From: Chloroflexota bacterium
Lineage (GTDB): Bacteria > Chloroflexota > UBA6077 > FW602-bin22 > JACPRP01
Reading direction: 5' to 3'
Assembly (NCBI GenBank): GCA_016189905.1
Contig: JACPRP010000028.1
Span: forward strand, 1 to 45,223
DNA: 45,223 nt
Position 1 is the stretch's first letter, and every line of letters starts with the position of its first letter. Below, in pieces: positions 1 through 7,904 of the stretch. Both the position numbers and the translations under genes were made by a program. The notes beneath the pieces are model-generated. The model worked only from the letters and a program-made list of their open reading frames with translations, had not been told where the DNA came from and made no database searches.

Positions 1-579
1 TCACGGGCTGTTGGCCTCAACGCCATACTTGCGGAAGAACCAGCCGCTGCAAGGGCGATGCAGAGGATCGCCCGCTACTGGCAGAATCTCCTGCTGAGCA
101 AAGCCAACCCGACGCGCACAATGAAAGTGCTTGACGTGTACATCCAGGAGATGCAGCGCCACGGCGATGACCTGGTCGTCTTCGTCGACTACCTTCAGAA
201 AATCCCTCTGAATCGCAACCGTGAGGACGTGACCGACGAGGAAAAAGTGACCATCACAGCTGAGGGACTCAAAGATTTGGCCCTGTCCAACGAAGTGCCG
301 ATCGTGGCACTCGCCGCAGCCGACAAAGACGGACTCAAAAGCGATCATGTGCGCCTTGCCGACTTGAGGGGAGGCACTGCTCTCCAGTACGAATGCGATG
401 TGGCGATCCTAATGAATTCGGGCCAGTCTCGTGGTGGGGAAACAGGTGGTCGCCCAGTGCTATTCTCGATCGAGAAGAATCGTGGAGGGCCGGCGAACGT
501 GGAATTGGAATTCGATCTCCAGGGTCAGTACTTCCGGTTTGAAACTTCGGGGAGGAATCGAGCAAACGCAGGGAGTTAA
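1..579 (+). CDS. DnaB-like replicative helicase, C-terminal fragment (5' end outside window)
   Basis: The frame is open from the first base, so the gene begins upstream; only its last ~192 codons are visible. The fragment resembles the RecA-fold C-terminal domain of DnaB-family helicases. A hydrophobic Walker-B-like strand ending in VVFVDYLQ is followed by a strand with VPIVALAAADKDG (sensor region). Next comes RLADLRGGTALQYECDVAI, which matches the DnaB pattern of S-D-L-R-x-S-G-x-I-E-Q-D-A-D. The C-terminal FSIEKNRGGP plus ELEFD resembles the arginine-finger end of DnaB (K-x-R-N-G-P-x-G). It lies 19 bp ahead of an XRE regulator and in the same element as an integrase, so I infer an element- or phage-borne helicase rather than the chromosomal DnaB. 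The Walker A motif is not in the window, so activity cannot be judged. Confidence 0.7.
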   Translation, partial: SRAVGLNAILAEEPAAARAMQRIARYWQNLLLSKANPTRTMKVLDVYIQEMQRHGDDLVVFVDYLQKIPLNRNREDVTDEEKVTITAEGLKDLALSNEVPIVALAAADKDGLKSDHVRLADLRGGTALQYECDVAILMNSGQSRGGETGGRPVLFSIEKNRGGPANVELEFDLQGQYFRFETSGRNRANAGS

Positions 580-598
580 GGGGTAGGGGAGGCAAAGT

Positions 599-874
599 TT
601 GGCTGAATCTGAGTTTGCGAGCCTGTTGCAGCACTTGCGACGGCGTGCGAACAAGAGCCGATATGAACTGCACAAAGTGACCGGACTGGATCAAGCTTAC
701 CTGAAAAGGTTAGAGGATGGCTCAAAGACTAACCCTAGCCGAGAGGCGGTGCTGATGCTCGGCTTCGCGTTAGTGAGGGGCAACGAAGCAATTCACATCG
801 AAGATATAGACGAACTGCTGCTGGCTGCCGGCTATGCTCCATTGCGACGATGGGATCGTGCTAAGGTTGGTTAG
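599..874 (+). CDS. Small XRE-family helix-turn-helix regulator
   Basis: A 91-residue protein starting at TTG, placed by the purine-rich site GGGGAGG about 7 bp upstream. Residues ~8-55 fit an HTH_3/XRE fold: LLQHLRRRANKSRYELHKVTG is followed by DQAYLKRLEDGSKTNPSREA, the usual recognition-helix and loop pattern. The C-terminal half, with IEDIDELLLAAGYAPL, resembles the helix that follows the HTH in many bacterial XRE proteins. It is 19 bp downstream of the helicase fragment, probably in the same transcript. The likely role is DNA-binding control of the integrated element; the target is unknown. No catalytic domain is present. Confidence 0.75.
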   Translation: MAESEFASLLQHLRRRANKSRYELHKVTGLDQAYLKRLEDGSKTNPSREAVLMLGFALVRGNEAIHIEDIDELLLAAGYAPLRRWDRAKVG

Positions 875-1051
875 CGCCGTTGTACTATACAGAGACCCCT
901 GTAGGTTCCTGGCGACAGAAGTGCAAGGACTGCTTCGATCAGGTCGGATTTCAAAAAGAGTCCGTATCCAGAATTGCTGGTGGCGTGACTCCAGCAGGAA
1001 GCACCGCGTTTCTGGTTACAGAGATTCTCGCCCAGCACACGCCGGTCCAAC

Positions 1052-2125
1052 CTACTTGACAGCCCTAAGCTGAGGAGGGATCGGTTTGACCTTTCGCGGC
1101 TTTCCCTTGTCATTCCGGGTTTTCCGTGGCTTATCCTCTTTGATCGTGATCTGATCTGCCAGGGAAAAGGCCTTCTGTTGCTTCAGAATCGACCGTCTTG
1201 CTGCCAGGTGAGAGTAGTAGTCGGTCATCCCAAGATCAGAGTGCCCTAGTTTCTGCTTTACGAAGAGCTCATTGGTCCCCGCCTCAATTGATAGACAAGC
1301 CGACGAATGCCTTAACAAGTGCGGATGAAGCCGCCTAATCCCAGCTTCCTCACTTCTTCGATACAGAATCTCCAATATCCCATTGGTGGTGAATTTCTGG
1401 CCATTCCGATTCCGGAAGAGATGATCGGTCGGCTTGTTCTGCCGGATGGTCACGTTATCCCGATAACGCTCAACATAGTTGGTCAGCATCTCGTGAAGCC
1501 TGGCCCCAAGTGGCACAGGACGCGGCTTTCTTGATTTTGTAGTGGAGGCCTTTACGTACACCCAACCAGTCTTTCCCTCCAAATGGACATCCTCCATCGT
1601 CAGGTTACAGAGTTCCCCGGCTCGGAGCCCAAGATCATATAGCATTAGAATCACGCAGGCGTCGCGATATCCATAGGCGGCCCTAAAGTCAATACGATTA
1701 AGCAACTTCTGGATTTCATGCGGCTCTACGATTTCGGGATCTTCCAGGATGGCTTTTGGAATAGAGAGTTTCGCCAGTTGGTGCTCTTTGGTGTAGTCCC
1801 GCTCATAAAGCCAATTGGAAAGCGCCCGAAGTCCCCGCGCCCGGTTGGCCACCGTATTAGGTGAAATTCGGACTTGTTCCTTCTTGTTGCGGGGGTCAAA
1901 GCGGGTTCGTAGGTCAGCAAGGTACCATTCAACGTTATCAATCGTCAGGTTTCCTACCGTTGGCTCGATACGCTTCTCTTCTAAGAACGTAGAAAAGCCC
2001 TTCACGCATTCCTGGTACCAGGAAGCCGTCTTCTTGGAGTTATGCCCCTCCGCCGCAATGGAACGAAGCTTTCTCTCCAACGTCTCTGAAAGTAACATAC
2101 TTGCGTACTTGCGATGCATACTCAT
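1052..2125 (-). CDS. Tyrosine recombinase / integrase of integrated element
   Basis: A 357-residue XerC/D-like site-specific recombinase. I chose the ATG at 2125 because GGGAGG lies 7 bp upstream; an in-frame start further out at 2167 has no ribosome site. Residues ~10-110 form a SAM-like core-binding domain. The catalytic domain shows the Arg in LGLRAGEL (~R168), the box HPHLLRH with the second Arg (~272), the GHSD histidine, and the nucleophilic Tyr in TDYYSHL (~304). The tail is basic (KPRKTRNDKGKPRK), consistent with DNA binding. It points away from the tRNA-Gly gene with its 5' end 55 bp from a set of four direct repeats, the usual layout of an integrase beside its attachment site. I infer it integrated the helicase/XRE element. 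Confidence 0.92.
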   Translation of the reverse strand: MSMHRKYASMLLSETLERKLRSIAAEGHNSKKTASWYQECVKGFSTFLEEKRIEPTVGNLTIDNVEWYLADLRTRFDPRNKKEQVRISPNTVANRARGLRALSNWLYERDYTKEHQLAKLSIPKAILEDPEIVEPHEIQKLLNRIDFRAAYGYRDACVILMLYDLGLRAGELCNLTMEDVHLEGKTGWVYVKASTTKSRKPRPVPLGARLHEMLTNYVERYRDNVTIRQNKPTDHLFRNRNGQKFTTNGILEILYRRSEEAGIRRLHPHLLRHSSACLSIEAGTNELFVKQKLGHSDLGMTDYYSHLAARRSILKQQKAFSLADQITIKEDKPRKTRNDKGKPRKVKPIPPQLRAVK

Positions 2126-2180
2126 TGTAAGGCCTCCCTTTCTGGTTGGGAATTGTCTGTTGGACAAGTTCGGTCGATCA

Positions 2181-2300
2181 GAGGCAGACTGGCTAGATAA
2201 TTGATTGCCGTGGTGGAGGCAGACTGGCTAGAGAGTCAGTCGTCGAATTGAGGCAGACTGGCTAGAGAGCCCATCGTCGAATTGAGGCAGACTGGCTACA
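2181..2300. repeat. Four direct repeats next to integrase and tRNA (putative integrase arm or att repeats)
   Basis: Four copies of GAGGCAGACTGGCTAGA (last copy ends ACA) begin at 2181, 2216, 2250 and 2284, giving periods of 35, 34 and 34 bp. Copies 2-4 are also followed by related bases (gagag and a shared cgtcgaattg). Their place between the integrase start and the tRNA suggests integrase arm-binding sites or an attachment region. They could also be an iteron-like array; no experimental support is visible. Confidence 0.7.
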
Positions 2301-2336
2301 GCAAAATAATTCGATACTACCGGGGAGTATATAGCA

Positions 2337-2362
2337 AAAAACCCCGATATATCGGGGTTTTT
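2337..2362 (-). terminator. Rho-independent terminator of tRNA-Gly
   Basis: A 26-bp perfect palindrome: CCCCGATA/TATCGGGG with five A on one side and five T on the other. It lies just beyond the 3' end of the leftward tRNA and would also work for rightward transcripts. Confidence 0.85.
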
Positions 2363-2367
2363 GAGGT

Positions 2368-2443
2368 TGGAGCGGGTGAAGAGATTCGAACTCTCGACAT
2401 TCTGCTTGGGAAGCAGACACTCTGCCAACTGAGTTACACCCGC
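2368..2443 (-). tRNA. tRNA-Gly (anticodon CCC), CCA encoded
   Basis: Read on the minus strand the sequence folds into a complete cloverleaf. The acceptor stem is GCGGGTG with CACCCGC, the D stem is ACTC/GAGT, and the anticodon stem is TCTGC/GCAGA. The 7-base loop TTCCCAA gives anticodon CCC. The T arm is GAGAG/CTCTT with loop TTCGAAT. The body is 73 nt (2371-2443) with discriminator U, and CCA is encoded at 2368-2370. The 3' end faces the integrase, as expected for a tRNA used as an integration site. Confidence 0.93.
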
Positions 2444-2508
2444 TGATGGTTACAGCGTAAGTATAGCCAAACGACCTCTTTGAGTCAAGAGCGGAAATGC
2501 GAAAAATG

Positions 2509-2709
2509 CTACACGCCGAGCTCGAATAGTTGCTCGTGGGCGAGGCCGAGGTCGTTGGCAATTTGCCAGACACTGGCCAGCGCTTTCTGCGAGTTGGCTT
2601 TAACGCAGGGAGTGGCCTCGGGGTCGACACAAAGCTCTTTCAGCAGCTCGAAAGCTTGCAGAACTTTTCGCTCCAGGTCTGTCACTACCATTACTGAGTC
2701 GTCTTCCAT
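2509..2709 (-). CDS. Small conserved-looking protein of unknown function
   Basis: A 66-residue acidic protein with a clear ribosome site (AGAGAGG about 6 bp before the ATG). The sequence is soluble and mostly helical by eye (LERKVLQAFELLKELC, QKALASVWQIANDLG), with no signal peptide or membrane segment. Two Cys (in KELCVDPEATPCVK) lie nine residues apart. It stands alone between the tRNA and the rightward gene at 2889. I do not recognise the family; the evidence for a gene is the ribosome site, the start position and the helix-rich composition. Confidence 0.55.
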   Translation of the reverse strand: MEDDSVMVVTDLERKVLQAFELLKELCVDPEATPCVKANSQKALASVWQIANDLGLAHEQLFELGV

Positions 2710-2888
2710 CGCTGCCTCTCTTTCCTCGTCGATCCCACGCCAGATGCGGATTTCAAGTCTAGCATGCTTGTCGGGATTACGTCAAGCGCGGAAAATGCGC
2801 CTATGCGCCTTTGCGCCACATTCTACTGGCACAACACTTGCGGGTCTTGTCGGGATCGAAATAGAGTCACTTGCGGGAGGTGATTTTC

Positions 2889-3344
2889 TTGGCGAAGCAA
2901 GCCGCTGCCCCACAGCCACGCAGACGATTGCGGGTGATCGCCCCCAGCCCAGCCATTGGGGCGCCTGTGTTAACTCTTGAAGAGGCGCTCCACCTGTACA
3001 TTGGGCTCATGGAACAGTCGCGCCAGTTGGGCGAGCATGTACAGATGATTCGCACAGAGCTGCTCCGGACCATGGACAAACTGGGCATCAAGAGCGTCCG
3101 CGAACCGGATTTCGAAGTGATTCGCCAGGTGCGCCGTAGGGCGCCTAAGATTGACTACGAGAAAGCCGAGGCGCTGCTGCAGCGCTTCGGCCGGCTACGC
3201 GAGTGCCTCGTCCCCCGGCTGGACGAGGAAAAGGTCCAGAAGGTCGTCGACGAACTCGTGGCCAAAGGAGAGATCTCCGAGGAGCAGGCCCCTTACACGT
3301 ACACACCCGAAAGCGAGGTGCTCATCGTCCGTAAGGTCGCTTAG
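2889..3344 (+). CDS. Unknown small basic protein, helical
   Basis: A 151-residue protein starting at TTG, fixed by a near-perfect Shine-Dalgarno (GGGAGGTGAT) 5 bp upstream; an earlier in-frame TTG at 2871 overlaps that site and is less likely. The N-terminus is basic and proline-rich (QPRRRLRVIAPSP). The middle (LEEALHLYIGLMEQSRQLGEHVQMIRTELLRTMD) looks like a long amphipathic helix. The rest has a charged stretch with EEKVQKVVDELVAKGEISEEQ. The helix followed by a small alpha/beta domain is loosely like phage-type coiled-coil proteins, but I cannot name the family. It ends 2 bp before the convergent zinc-ribbon gene. Confidence 0.6.
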   Translation: MAKQAAAPQPRRRLRVIAPSPAIGAPVLTLEEALHLYIGLMEQSRQLGEHVQMIRTELLRTMDKLGIKSVREPDFEVIRQVRRRAPKIDYEKAEALLQRFGRLRECLVPRLDEEKVQKVVDELVAKGEISEEQAPYTYTPESEVLIVRKVA

Positions 3345-3346
3345 GT

Positions 3347-3901
3347 TCAGTCCTCTCTCACCCAGTGCACACGCGTGAACTTCTCGTTCGGCGGATTATC
3401 GAAGCTGACGGTCCCGCCGAGCGCCTTGGCGAACTCTTTTCCGATGCGCTGCGCCAGCCACTTGGTAGTGGTCAGCACGTGGATTTCGTCCCCCTCCACG
3501 TCGATCGAGGCGATCCTGGCAATCGGGTTCTCGAGCCGCGCTTCTTGCTCGGTATGATGAATCAGGCTGAGGGCTTCGTCCTTGCGATCGATCAAGAGCG
3601 GGCTCTTCAACGAGACCTCGCCCTCGTAGACCTGCGCTTCGATGCGGCGGCAGCCCGGGCACACCACCTGTTCCACCCCCGGCGCATTCTTCAGTTCCTC
3701 ATATCTCTTCTCGTCCACAAACCAGCGCTTTTTCTCGGAAATGGCGTGGCAGCGCGGACAAATGATGATCCCCGGATGGTCTTTCCCTGTCTCGAATCTC
3801 TTCTCCGGAAAGCGCCAATCTTGAGACTTTCCCACCTGCGCGCGTTTCACCTCACGCTCCGTCGGCTTTGTCTTACCTGGAATCGGAATTCCTTCTGGCA
3901 T
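3347..3901 (-). CDS. BCAM0308-family zinc-ribbon protein
   Basis: A 184-residue soluble protein with ribosome site GGGGAG before the ATG. Two CxxC pairs, CPRCHAI near residue 48 and CPGCRRIEA near residue 81, form a zinc ribbon. The C-terminal domain (residues ~120-184) has NPIARIASIDVEGDEI, TTTKWLAQRIGK and FTRVHWVRED. These match the order of motifs I recall in the BCAM0308 family, which has a zinc ribbon followed by a small alpha/beta domain reminiscent of archaeal/eukaryal NMD3. The function in bacteria is not established. It lies downstream of the APC permease on the same strand with a ~65 bp gap. Confidence 0.7.
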   Translation of the reverse strand: MPEGIPIPGKTKPTEREVKRAQVGKSQDWRFPEKRFETGKDHPGIIICPRCHAISEKKRWFVDEKRYEELKNAPGVEQVVCPGCRRIEAQVYEGEVSLKSPLLIDRKDEALSLIHHTEQEARLENPIARIASIDVEGDEIHVLTTTKWLAQRIGKEFAKALGGTVSFDNPPNEKFTRVHWVRED

Positions 3902-3966
3902 TTCTCGCTCCCCCTATTCCTGAATATGGCACAGTCACCAGGTATCGCAGAAACTGTGCCACCCGC

Positions 3967-5466
3967 CTACGGGCGAGGAGAATAATTCCTCTGAAAGAGC
4001 TGCCGAATGTGCTGCATCGCATGCGCCGGCGCCACCATCAACGCCCGCTCGACGGCTGCGAGAAGGTACTGCGTCGACAGGATCTGCCTCTTCAGCGCGG
4101 CGACCTCGGTCTTCGGGGCAAACCACAGGTAAACCAGCACGCCAGCGGCTAGCGCCAGCACGCCAAGCAGCAACGTGGCGAGCTCGGTTTGAAGCAGAAT
4201 GTAGACGCTGCTCGCGAGCGCGATCAGGTGAACGAGGCGCGAGCCGGAGAATCGCAGCCGCCCCTCGGGAGTCAGGGCGACGAGACGCATCGCCGCCAGG
4301 CTCGTCCCAATATACACGAGCGCCAGAAAGAAGACCGACACGCCGATCAGGCCATTCAAGCTCCCGACCAGCGATGCGGCCAGCGCAAAGCCGGCCTGAA
4401 AGATCAAGGCCACGTAGGGCGTTCCTCGCTTCGGGTCCAAACTCGCGAAAAACCGTGGGAAGTAACCATCGGCAGCCATCGCGTAGCACAGGCGCGACGA
4501 GCCCAGCGTGGCCGATTCGTCGGCGCCACTGATAGATAGAATGGCACCAGCCGCCATAATGCCCGCGCCGATGCTCGCCCCCGGTAAATAAAGGGATGTC
4601 ACGATCGCCTCCATAGCGGTGGCGAGAGGAGCGGGGGATTCGGTCAACGTGGACCAGGGCATCGCCATCACGACTGTGGCGTTGACCGCCACGTAGAACA
4701 CGGTGACGATGGCCATGCCCCAGGCCATAGCCAGCGGCAGAGCACGCCGTGCATTTGCGATCTCCCCCGCGGGCAGCACCGCCAGCTCGAATCCCGCGTA
4801 CGCCCAGAAGGCAAGAACGATGGCGCCACCCAGACCACCCCAGCCCAGCGGCACAAAAGGCTCGAGGTTAGAAGAAACGGTGGACGGGCTCACGACGGAC
4901 AGGATAACTCCCAGTAGGATCAGCAAGAAAAGAGGGCCAAGCTTGGCGATGGCGAGGGCGTCGTTGATCCTTCCTGCTGTTCGCGTGCCCAGATAGTTGG
5001 TGGCGGTAAGGAAAGCCACAAACACCACCTTGGCGAGCGCATCTTCCCACCAGCTAATATCAGAAACGAAAAACCTGAGGTAACGCACGAAGGCCACGGG
5101 GAAAACAGAAATGGCAACCAGTTCCGCCAGGTAGAGCGCCCAGCCTAGCAAGAAACCGGGAAAGTAGCCAAAGGCTTCGCGCCCGTAAGCATAGGGCCCG
5201 CCGGCCCTGGGGACGATCGCCACACATTGGGCGAAGCTCAGCGCGATGAAGCCCGCCATTACCCCTGTGATCACCCAGGCGACGAGCATGGCCGGCCCCA
5301 GCAGGCCAGCGCCAAGCGAAGCCACCACGTAAATATCCGCCCCGACCACCGCGCCCACGACCAGGCTCGTCACGTCGAAGGTCGTCAGAGCGACGCCCGG
5401 CTTGCCTTCTTCACGCTGATCTTTCACGACGGTCTGAGCCGCAATAATCGTACCGACGGGGGACAA
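3967..5466 (-). CDS. APC-superfamily amino acid/amine permease
   Basis: A 499-residue integral membrane protein with about 12 hydrophobic segments. The first segment contains SLVVGAVVGADIYVVASLG, the unwound TM1 region (G-x-G-type) of APC transporters. The second is followed by PRAGGPYAYGREAFG, the classic APC consensus after TM3. TM6-like sequence FWAYAGFELAVLPAGE also fits. The likely role is proton-coupled uptake of amino acids or polyamines; the substrate cannot be read. The TTG start at 5466 has only a weak upstream site; a GTG at about codon 14 is an alternative. It is third in an apparent operon after the SPFH protein and the small coiled-coil protein, with a 22 bp gap. Confidence 0.85.
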   Translation of the reverse strand: MSPVGTIIAAQTVVKDQREEGKPGVALTTFDVTSLVVGAVVGADIYVVASLGAGLLGPAMLVAWVITGVMAGFIALSFAQCVAIVPRAGGPYAYGREAFGYFPGFLLGWALYLAELVAISVFPVAFVRYLRFFVSDISWWEDALAKVVFVAFLTATNYLGTRTAGRINDALAIAKLGPLFLLILLGVILSVVSPSTVSSNLEPFVPLGWGGLGGAIVLAFWAYAGFELAVLPAGEIANARRALPLAMAWGMAIVTVFYVAVNATVVMAMPWSTLTESPAPLATAMEAIVTSLYLPGASIGAGIMAAGAILSISGADESATLGSSRLCYAMAADGYFPRFFASLDPKRGTPYVALIFQAGFALAASLVGSLNGLIGVSVFFLALVYIGTSLAAMRLVALTPEGRLRFSGSRLVHLIALASSVYILLQTELATLLLGVLALAAGVLVYLWFAPKTEVAALKRQILSTQYLLAAVERALMVAPAHAMQHIRQLFQRNYSPRP

Positions 5467-5488
5467 GCCCCGAACTACAGAACGGGAG

Positions 5489-5725
5489 TTATCGGATAGA
5501 CTCTTCGTCCTTCGTCGTCAGCTTACCGGCCAACCCCGCCTTCAATTCGCCGCGCAGCAATTCGTTCTCGCGTTCGAGCATCAACACCTGGTCCAGAAGG
5601 CGACGATTCTCTTGCTCGACGTCGCGGATCTGCCAGCGGTAGCGGAAGTAATAGACGAAGAGATATCCGACCGCGGCGACAACTATCAGGACGATTATCA
5701 GGGCTATGCCAATCAGCTCGATCAT
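5489..5725 (-). CDS. Small single-span membrane protein with coiled coil
   Basis: A 78-residue protein. Residues 1-27 form one membrane segment (IELIGIALIIVLIVVAAVGY), then residues 31-62 form a heptad-rich coiled coil (VEQENRRLLDQVLMLERE). Its ATG overlaps the TGA of the SPFH gene (ATGA), so translation is probably coupled. I infer a small partner of the SPFH/Band 7 protein, with a role comparable to the small proteins that accompany stomatin or prohibitin scaffolds. There is no recognised family. Confidence 0.7.
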   Translation of the reverse strand: MIELIGIALIIVLIVVAAVGYLFVYYFRYRWQIRDVEQENRRLLDQVLMLERENELLRGELKAGLAGKLTTKDEESIR

Positions 5726-6657
5726 CGCTGCCCTTGTGGCGCGGCGCCGGGCGCTGGGGCGGAAGACGGCGCCTGCATAGAGCTTCTGTCCGTCGACGGT
5801 ATTTGCTGCCCCAGATCGATCAGCGGCACAGCGCCACTGGTGACCTGCGGCAGCCTGCCATCCCATCTAGTCGCTTCTAGATAACGAATCAGCTCGGGCG
5901 TGACGCTCAGCGCGCGCACACGATTAGCCTCGGCCTCGCCTTTAGCCCGCTCAATCGATGCGTCCGCGTCACCCTTGGCGTCGATTACCTTCTGTCGAGC
6001 CTGTATCTCCTTCTGCGCCAGCAACTGATCCTCGCGGCCCACGTTCTGCTGTGCCGTTTGCTTCTGCTCGATGGCTTGCTGGTACTCCTGGCTGAAGGCG
6101 ATATCGCTGATGTAAACGTCGTCCACGATGATGCCGTAGCGCTCCAGATTTTGCGCCAGCTTCTCCTTCGTGTGGCTGCGGATCTCATCGCGCTTGAGCA
6201 GAATATCCGCCGCCTTATATTGCGGCACGACCTCCTTGATGTAATCGCTGAAGGCGGGATCGATCACCTTGGTGGCGAAGTCTAACCCGACCGTCTGGTA
6301 CAGCTCGTTCGCCCGCGCGGGGTTGAGATGATAGTTCATCATCCCGGTCAGCTTCACGCTCTGCTGCTCGTAGCTGGCCGCGTCGATCTGCTTGAAAGCG
6401 TGCGGCTGAACCCGCACGTCTATCTGATGAATCTGGTTGACGAAGGGGACACGCAGGTGGAAGCCTGGATAGAGCACCCCGCCCTCAACCTTGCCGAAGG
6501 TGGTGACCACGCCGACGTGGCCAGCGTTGACGACAAGGCCCGACATAAACAGGCCGATGACGAACAGAACCCCGACTACGCCAACGGTCGTGCAGCCGAC
6601 GAGCCGCACGATATTCTGCTCTGGCGACCTCGCCGGCAGGCTCTTTATGTTGGACAT
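5722..6657 (-). CDS. SPFH/Band 7 (prohibitin/stomatin-like) membrane scaffold protein
   Basis: A 311-residue protein starting at the ATG at 6657, with GGGAGG 7 bp upstream. Residues ~20-45 form an N-terminal membrane anchor. The Band 7 domain follows, with GHVGVVTTFGKVEGGVLYPG and FHLRVPFVNQIHQIDVR, characteristic of prohibitins. Residues ~165-245 form a long charged coiled coil (EQKQTAQQNVGREDQLLAQK, RAKGEAEANRVRA). The C-terminus is low-complexity, rich in Pro, Ala and Ser. Such proteins oligomerise at the membrane and often modulate proteases such as FtsH. It is the first gene of a three-gene leftward unit with a coiled-coil mini-protein and an APC permease. Confidence 0.9.
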   Translation of the reverse strand: MSNIKSLPARSPEQNIVRLVGCTTVGVVGVLFVIGLFMSGLVVNAGHVGVVTTFGKVEGGVLYPGFHLRVPFVNQIHQIDVRVQPHAFKQIDAASYEQQSVKLTGMMNYHLNPARANELYQTVGLDFATKVIDPAFSDYIKEVVPQYKAADILLKRDEIRSHTKEKLAQNLERYGIIVDDVYISDIAFSQEYQQAIEQKQTAQQNVGREDQLLAQKEIQARQKVIDAKGDADASIERAKGEAEANRVRALSVTPELIRYLEATRWDGRLPQVTSGAVPLIDLGQQIPSTDRSSMQAPSSAPAPGAAPQGQR

Positions 6658-7064
6658 AACTCTGCCTCCCAAACTCCTCTTTCAACTAATCGCCGCAAGC
6701 CCGCTGAATAGTCTGCCACTTGTCACCTGTTGACGCCGACAACCGCTCGATCAGGCCTTCTGCAGGTAAGCCTACGTTGCTATATTAACACCATCGACAC
6801 GCGGTAGCAATCCCTGATACGGTTGGGGTGTGGAAGATATTCACGGTCTGTCCGTCTCTTGCACACTCTTGCACGATACTATCAACGAGATCGCATTCGC
6901 CGCCACTTATATCCGTTTATCCGTTGCTCATCCGGTGACGCCCCCGCAGACCGCCCATCCAGGCTTTCACAATCTAGTTTGCACAAAGGAAGGGGCACTG
7001 AGTTTGACTTGTCCATAACCGCTGCATTAGAATTAGCGACGAAGGGAGACGAGGGGTCACTTTG
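6658..7064. other. Divergent intergenic region
   Basis: About 400 bp separates the leftward SPFH operon from the rightward hydrolase. The hydrolase promoter is listed separately. On the minus strand TTGCTA-N17-TAATAT near 6780-6810 could serve the SPFH operon, but it is weak. TTGCACGATACTA at about 6870-6882 also occurs at 23475. No credible small ORF or structured RNA was seen. Confidence 0.4.
7004..7033 (+). promoter_or_regulatory. Candidate sigma-70 promoter for alpha/beta hydrolase
   Basis: TTGACT (7004-7009), an 18-bp spacer and TAGAAT (7028-7033) lie about 30 bp ahead of the start codon. Confidence 0.5.
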
Positions 7065-7790
7065 ATGAGCGATTCAGTTAACAAACGCAGAAACATTATT
7101 TTCGTCCATGGCTCCGGTGGCAACCGGGCGGCCTGGCCTTTTCAAGCGAGATACTTCTCGCAGCACCACAACGTGCTCGCCGTGGACCTGCCGGGCCACG
7201 GCCCGGGTGTGGCGAGGAGACCGTCGACGTTGCGTGAGTTCGTGGACTTCATCGACTCCTTGATTCGGGAGAAGCCCCTGGCCGAGCCGATCCTCGTCGG
7301 GCATTCGCTGGGCGGCGCCATCGTGCTGCGCCTGGCCCTCGATAATCCTGCCGCTATCGGCGGATTGGTGCTCGTGGGCACGGGCGCCAGGCTTCGCGTC
7401 ACGCCGGCGCTGATCGAGGCGCTGAAGACGGACTTCGAGGCGGCGCTGGCGACCATCGGCGCATGCTCGTTTTCGCCGCAGGCGCCAGAGAAAATGGTCG
7501 AGAAGGCGCTGGTGGAGATGAGAAAAAGCGGTCCAGAGCTTCTGCTCGGCGATTTCGCCGCTTGCGATGGCTTTGACGTGATCGACGAGTTGCCTCGCCT
7601 GAGCCTGCCAACCCTCATCGTGGTCGGCCGCGACGACAGATTGACCCCGGTGAAGTACTCCGAGTACCTGAACAGGGCGATAGCTGGCTCGCAGCTCGAG
7701 ATAATCGACGGCGCCGGGCACATGGTTATGCTCGAAAAGCCCGACGCTTTCAACGCCGCCGTCGATCGCTTCCTCCGCAATCTGCGCTAG
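7065..7790 (+). CDS. Alpha/beta-fold hydrolase
   Basis: A 241-residue single-domain hydrolase; TTG at 7062 and ATG at 7065 are adjacent, and GAGGGG is 8 bp before the ATG. The order is typical. The oxyanion region is IIFVHGSGGNR (~residues 12-22). The nucleophile elbow is GHSLGG, with Ser near residue 86. The acid is in VVGRDDRLTPVKY, and the catalytic His is in GAGHMVMLEKPD near the end. The length and cap region fit the BioH/esterase-like class of small ester or C-C bond hydrolases; the substrate is unknown. It lacks a signal peptide and is cytoplasmic. The next gene, 114 bp downstream, is a membrane transporter on the same strand. Confidence 0.88.
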   Translation: MSDSVNKRRNIIFVHGSGGNRAAWPFQARYFSQHHNVLAVDLPGHGPGVARRPSTLREFVDFIDSLIREKPLAEPILVGHSLGGAIVLRLALDNPAAIGGLVLVGTGARLRVTPALIEALKTDFEAALATIGACSFSPQAPEKMVEKALVEMRKSGPELLLGDFAACDGFDVIDELPRLSLPTLIVVGRDDRLTPVKYSEYLNRAIAGSQLEIIDGAGHMVMLEKPDAFNAAVDRFLRNLR

Positions 7791-7904
7791 CGCGCCGCCA
7801 GTCCGGGGGATTGGGGGTATCCCCTAAACCCTCATTGTCCGAGGCGCCTGAGTGGCATCGAAATCCGAAAAGGTGTCCTGATCATACACTAGCAAGAAGG
7901 CAAC

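Noticed and set aside
2181-2300. Direct repeats near integrase as CRISPR
   Set aside because: The repeats are too short, spacers of ~17 bp are partly similar to each other, and no cas genes are present.
3935-4489. 184-codon frame antisense-frame companion within the APC permease
   Set aside because: It is in the same strand but another frame; Arg/Gly-rich, no motif.
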